Source: Mesorhizobium norvegicum
GTDB taxonomy: Bacteria > Pseudomonadota > Alphaproteobacteria > Rhizobiales > Rhizobiaceae
Direction: 5' to 3'
Assembly (NCBI RefSeq): GCF_004919685.1
Contig: NZ_SMYZ01000129.1
Coordinates: 2,548 to 40,733, forward strand
DNA: 38,186 nt
Shown one piece after another: positions 34,096 to 38,186 of the stretch (within the stretch, counting starts at the first letter, position 1; each line of letters begins with the position of its first letter). Under the pieces are notes generated by a model. The model was not told the DNA's origin. It made no database searches and worked only from the letters and a program-made list of their open reading frames with translations. The translations under genes were made by a program, and so were the position numbers.

Positions 34096-36467
34096 CTATG
34101 CAGCCTTGGTGAGCGTCATCCCCATCTCCTTGTTGAGGCTGTCGAGGAATGCGGCCATTTCGGCCTTGGAGATTGTCTCGCCCGCGACCCAGGCGACGGT
34201 CTTGTGGATTCCGAGGAAGGAGCCGGCGCAGTATTCGAGCATCTTGTCGGCTTCCTGATCGCTGAGATCGAGCCGCTGCTTGAGAAAGGCGCGGAAGCGC
34301 TGGCGGGCGAAATCGTGCTCGAAGACCAGGAAAGGCTGGCTTTCGACATTGAGGACGGTGGAGGCCAGTGCCGCGGCTTCGACCTCGACCGTCCGCTCCA
34401 GGCGGATGTCGCGAGAGGACGCGCCGACCTCGAAGGTCAGGCTGCCCGCATCGAGCAACCACCGGCGATACTGCGGGTCGTAGTAGCGCAAATCGCGGCT
34501 CTCGATCTTGATCTCGACACGCTTGGTTTCGCCCGGCTCGAGCGAGACCTTGGCGAAGCCCTTGAGTTCACGGATCGGGCGGATCAGCCGGGGCTGGTGC
34601 GGGCGCGCATAGACCTGCGCGATTTCCTTGCCGGCGACACTGCCGGTGTTGGTGATATCGAACGCCAGCGTGATCGTGCTCGACGCATCGATCCGATCGG
34701 CATCGACCGACAGGTTGGAGTAGGCGAAGCTGGTGTAGCTCAGCCCGAAACCGAAGGGAAACAGTGGCGCAAGCTTGCGCTTGTCGTAGAAGCGATAGCC
34801 GACATGGATGCCCTCCGAATAGATGTGGCGGTCGCCTTCGCCGGGATAGGTGAGATAGCCCGGTATGTCCTCGACCTGGACGGGGAATGTCACGGTCAGC
34901 TTGCCGCTCGGGTTGTGGCTGCCGAACAGGACATCGGCGATGGCGCTGCCTGCACCTTGCCCGCCGAAGAAAGCCGCAAGCACGGCTGCGACATGGCCGG
35001 CCCAGGGCATGACCACGGCGTCCGGCGTCGCCAGAATGACCACGATTTTGCTGTTGCGCGCGGCCAACCGCTCGATCAGGGCGTCCTGGCCGTCATGCAG
35101 GTTGAGATGCTTGCGGTCGGAGCCTTCGCCGTCATAGCCAACCTCGGTGTTGGCGAAGAACAGCACAATGTCGGCGGCATCGACCGCCGCAAGCGCTGCC
35201 GTCTCTGACCCGTCTCCGGCCTCGAAATCCGCGACCGTGTGATAGAAGATGTCCACACCGGGCGCGCGTTTGCGGATCTCGTCCAGCGGGATATCGACCT
35301 CGGTCGGCCGCGTCGTGGCGCAACCGGAACCCTGGATGACCGGCTCCACCGCTGCCGCTCCGACGACCACGATCTTCTTGAGCTTCGCAGGCAGCAAGGG
35401 AAGGGTCGCGTTCTCGTTCTTCAGCAGAACGATCGACTCGGCTGCCATGCGCTGCGACAGGGCATGATGCCTCGGGAAGTCGGCCTCGGCATTCGGCTTC
35501 GCATTGTTGCGGGCCAGGCGCACAAGCCTGAGGATGCGCTTGCACGAGCGATCGAGCGTCTGCATCGACACCTGGCCGTCTTCGACCGCCGCCAGGAGTT
35601 CCTGCTTGCGGGCGCCGCTTTCGGGCATATCGAGGTCGTTGCCCGCATTCATCGAAGCAGGCCGGTCCTTGATGCCGTGCCAGTCGGACACGACGACGCC
35701 GTCATACCCCCACTCGTCGCGCAGCACTTCGGTCAGCAGCCAGTGATTTTCGGCGGTTTGAACATCGTTGAGCCGGTTGTAGGAGCTCATGACGGTCCAG
35801 GGATTGCTCTTGGCTATCGCCGTTCGAAGCCGGCGAGATAGATCTCGCGCAGGGCGCGTTCCTCGACGACCGAGCTCATCGTCGTGCGCTGGACCTCGGA
35901 ATTGTTGCAGGCGAAATGCTTGAGCGAGGCCCCTACCCCATTGTGCTGAAGGCCGTTGATGACAGCAGCCGCAATGTCACCCGTCAGCAGAGGATCCTCC
36001 GCGTAATATTCATAGCTTCGGCCCGCCAGCGGCGTACGACGGATATTGACACCCGGGCCGAGCAATATGTTGACGCCAAACGCCTGGCATTCGGCTGCGA
36101 GCGCTTCGCCGAGTTCATAGGCGAGATCGAGGTCCCACGAGCAGGCCAGGGACGACCCATTCGGAAAGCAGGTTGCCGGACGGGTGGAGCCGAATGCGCT
36201 GTCGACGCCTGTCGAGAGATCGGTGTTGACGACACTCAGGAATGAGGCGAGCTGGTTGTCTGCGTCATGCGCTCCGTCGATCTGGTCGATGGAATAGCGA
36301 ACACCATATGTGCCGTCCGTCATCAGCAGTTCGGGAATGTTGAGACGGTAGTTGGCGACCGTCCTCCAGAGGCCGTGGCCGCTGACCATCGCGACCTTTT
36401 CCTCGACGCTCATCAGCGTCAGCAGGCCGGTCAGTTCCTTGTCAGAAATATTCCAGGTCATGGCCAT
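34096..36467 (-). pseudogene. GH3 beta-glucosidase gene broken by a one-base frameshift
   Basis: Two adjacent frames together match the intact GH3 protein at 27420-29795 from end to end. The first (36467-35814, 217 residues, MAMTWNISDKELTGLL start) ends REIYLAGFERR-stop. The second (open through 35790-34096) continues AIAKSNPWTVMSSYNRL. The intact gene reads GAGCGGGCGATT (Glu-Arg-Ala-Ile) where this copy reads GAACGGCGATA, so one G of a GGG run is missing near 35822. With that base restored the product would be 790 residues, against 791 for the relative. The nucleophile Asp (VVVSDWHG) and acid/base Glu (YDGEGSDR) lie in the second frame. No other stop interrupts either part, so the break is recent or a sequencing error. 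Confidence 0.85.
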
Positions 36468-36650
36468 TCCGTATGCTGTTGTGGGCGCGCCGGTCGTCCC
36501 TGGCGGCTCGCCTGATCATTGCGGCGGCGGCGCTGTGCCAGGAGATGGCTATTGATGACACGCTGCCGCGGTTCTCTTCTAGCCGTGGAACTTGCGCTGG
36601 AACTACGACAGTTTTTGATATCTAATAAGCCGGCTGCCTTGGGGACCGTG
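36468..36650. promoter_or_regulatory. Divergent promoter region, sugar operon / AraC regulator
   Basis: This 183-base gap separates the start of the GH3-ABC operon (minus) from the AraC-type gene (plus). GGGGA at 36640-36644 is the likely ribosome-binding site for the regulator. The stretch TTTTTGATATCTAATAAG (36612-36629) is AT-rich compared with its surroundings and may mark a promoter. No clear direct repeats typical of AraC operators were found. Confidence 0.4.
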
Positions 36651-37694
36651 ATGAACATCGCTTATCTCAAAACCGACGCCGAACTGCAAATCCGCGACGG
36701 CAGATTCGAGGATCACGCGCCGGCGGAGGATTTTCACTGCCGTGCCTTCATGCATGGCCGTGCCAATGTGCCCTATCATTGGCACCGTGAAATGGAGATA
36801 CTTTTCGTGCTGCGGGGCAGCTTTCGCCTCATCGTCGACGAACAAGCCTGCGAGATGAAGCAGGATGATGTGATCATCATAAACAGCGACGTCCCGCACA
36901 ATTCGACGTCGATTTCGCGCGATGCCCTGATCTGCGGCGCGCATCTCGATGCCGGCTATTTCGAGCGCATGGGCCTGCCCGGTTTTGCATCCCGGCAGTA
37001 CCTTTGCCGCTCCTTCCTCCATGGCCGTCCGTTCATGAACAGGATCGCTCCGATAAAGGCCTTCATGGCCCGGCTGATCCTCGACCAGACGAGCCGCCCC
37101 GAGGAGGTCATCGTCCGGCAGACCGTCGCCAATCTTCTTGCCTGTTTCATCTATCGGCAGATTCCGCATCAGAAGGCGGATAGCGATGCAATGCCGCTGC
37201 GCTCCGACAGTCGAAACCGCATCCTGAGGATCATGGGCGCGGTCGAAGGACAGCTGGACAATCAGCGGCTGAGTGCGATTGCCGCGGCCGAGGGACTGAC
37301 GCTGAGCCACCTGTCTCGCCTCTTCAAGCGCCATTTGGGCATAGGTTACCGTGACTATTGCCAGAACCTGCGCCTCGACACCGCGGCCGACGAACTGCAC
37401 CGGACAGATCACACCGTTGGCGTCATCATGGAACGAAACGGCTTCGGCAATCCTGCCGTATTCTACAACAAGTTCAGGGGCCGTTTCGGGCGCAGCCCCG
37501 CCGAGTTTCGACGCGCGCGCCACCTTCCGGGGGTACAAAGCGCACTCACGCAAGAAGATACCGTGGAGGCGCAAAGAATCCTGCTCCACTATGCCGCCGA
37601 TCTTGGCAAGGCCGCCGAAATCGCGGTCGGTATCAATGCAACGGGACGCAAACAAATTGCGCTGCGTGCGCCACACAGCGCAAGTTTGAGCTGA
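36651..37694 (+). CDS. AraC-family transcriptional regulator
   Basis: This 347-residue regulator has an N-terminal cupin-like sensing domain (about 35-110, with YHWHREMEILFVLRGSFRLI). The C-terminal AraC double helix-turn-helix is at about 210-300 (RLSAIAAAEGLTLSHLSRLF, then HTVGVIMERNGFGNPAVFYN, ending GRSPAEFRR). A tail of about 45 residues follows. The ATG at 36651 with GGGGA upstream is preferred to an in-frame start at 36519, since the upstream part has no family match. It is divergent from the GH3-ABC operon and most likely controls it in response to a sugar. Confidence 0.88.
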   Translation: MNIAYLKTDAELQIRDGRFEDHAPAEDFHCRAFMHGRANVPYHWHREMEILFVLRGSFRLIVDEQACEMKQDDVIIINSDVPHNSTSISRDALICGAHLDAGYFERMGLPGFASRQYLCRSFLHGRPFMNRIAPIKAFMARLILDQTSRPEEVIVRQTVANLLACFIYRQIPHQKADSDAMPLRSDSRNRILRIMGAVEGQLDNQRLSAIAAAEGLTLSHLSRLFKRHLGIGYRDYCQNLRLDTAADELHRTDHTVGVIMERNGFGNPAVFYNKFRGRFGRSPAEFRRARHLPGVQSALTQEDTVEAQRILLHYAADLGKAAEIAVGINATGRKQIALRAPHSASLS

Positions 37695-37878
37695 ACCCGT
37701 CAGGCCCGATGATTGGATGCGATCATCCGACCGATGGGAATGGCTGAAGTCGCCGCGGTGACGGAGCGTTTCCGACGTGCAAGCTGCGTGGCGTCCCGGC
37801 GAACAGGAAATCGTGCACGGCTGCATGCCGAGCCAGGGAAATGAAAGCCTCCTTCTCGGGCAAATTCAGTCGCGGGGC
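37695..37878. other. Non-coding gap between the AraC-type gene and the secretion adaptor gene
   Basis: These 184 bases lie between convergent genes. A weak inverted repeat (GATGAT ... ATCATC, about 37709-37728) is present without a T-run. I see no gene, clear terminator or repeat element here. Confidence 0.4.
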
Positions 37879-38186
37879 TCACTCTTCCCTGAAAGCCCGC
37901 TGTATCTGATCGGCCAGCGGCTTTACGAGATAGGAAAGCATGGTGCGGCTGCCGGTCGAGAAGAACGCTTCGACGGGCATGCCCGGCGCCAGGGTCAGGC
38001 CTTTCAGTTTTTTCAGCTCCGAGCGCGGCAGGCTGACGCGAACCGTGTAAAAAGCCGCGCCGCTGCGTTCGTCGACGCTGAGATCGGCGGAGATTTCGCT
38101 GACGCTGCCATTCAGTTCCGGTGTCACGCGCTGATTGAACGCCGAGAGCTTCAGCGCCACGTCCTGACCGAGCGAAAGCTGATCGA
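37879..38186 (-). CDS. HlyD-family type I secretion adaptor, C-terminal part
   Basis: This gene continues beyond the right edge, and only its last 101 codons are visible. The frame stays open to the edge (DQLSLGQDVALKLSAFNQR), so an apparent GTG start at 38160 is not real. The segment ending LAPGMPVEAFFSTGSRTMLS, then YLVKPLADQIQRAFREE, is the usual C-terminus of membrane-fusion proteins of type I secretion (HlyD/PrtE group). These span the periplasm between an ABC exporter and an outer-membrane channel. An ABC exporter gene would be expected to the right, outside the window. Confidence 0.85.
   Translation of the reverse strand, partial: DQLSLGQDVALKLSAFNQRVTPELNGSVSEISADLSVDERSGAAFYTVRVSLPRSELKKLKGLTLAPGMPVEAFFSTGSRTMLSYLVKPLADQIQRAFREE

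Noticed and set aside
35790..35826. Programmed ribosomal frameshift in the second GH3 gene
   Set aside because: No slippery heptamer or downstream stimulatory structure was seen; comparison with the paralogue points to a simple one-base loss.

Overview
The window looks like a chromosomal segment of a Mesorhizobium-like alphaproteobacterium (Rhizobiales). This is inferred from the high GC content, the nasTS-nrt-nirB nitrate gene order, the density of ABC transporters and the palindromic intergenic repeats at 1-143 and 27328-27360. No rRNA, tRNA, CRISPR array, transposase or phage gene was seen.

Region 1 (144-7881, minus strand) is a nitrate/nitrite assimilation block transcribed nasT-nasS-nrtA-nrtB-nrtD-nirB. 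The 353-bp gap upstream of nrtA holds a complete control region that can be read from the sequence. It has a palindromic NtrC-type site, a sigma-54 -24/-12 promoter, two adjacent ANTAR-type hairpins with A1/G4 hexaloops, and an intrinsic terminator whose stem shares bases with the second hairpin. NasS (nitrate sensor) and NasT (ANTAR antiterminator) are encoded immediately upstream.

Region 2 (7989-27265) looks like a catabolic and uptake cluster for a nitrogen-containing organic compound that I cannot name. It has a trimethylamine-dehydrogenase-family flavoprotein divergent from an M20 (ArgE-like) deacylase, with two tandem ATT-N11-AAT LysR boxes between them. A minus-strand series follows: livHMGF, a flavin monooxygenase, a Rid protein, a DUF1028 putative Ntn hydrolase, an aminoaldehyde-type dehydrogenase and a LysR regulator. 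On the plus strand, divergent from livH, lie livK, potABCD and a GMC oxidoreductase. Two importers of different classes and several amine/imine/amide enzymes therefore sit together.

Region 3 (27420-37694) is a beta-glucoside locus: a CUT1-type sugar ABC transporter (binding protein, two permeases, ATPase) bracketed by two homologous GH3 beta-glucosidases, with a divergent AraC-type regulator. The first GH3 gene is broken by an apparent one-base deletion (loss of one G from a GGG run near 35822), either a true frameshift or a homopolymer error. The window ends inside the gene for a HlyD-type secretion adaptor.

Start codons were chosen by family alignment and ribosome-binding sites. Very long open frames antisense to real genes are treated as high-GC shadows.
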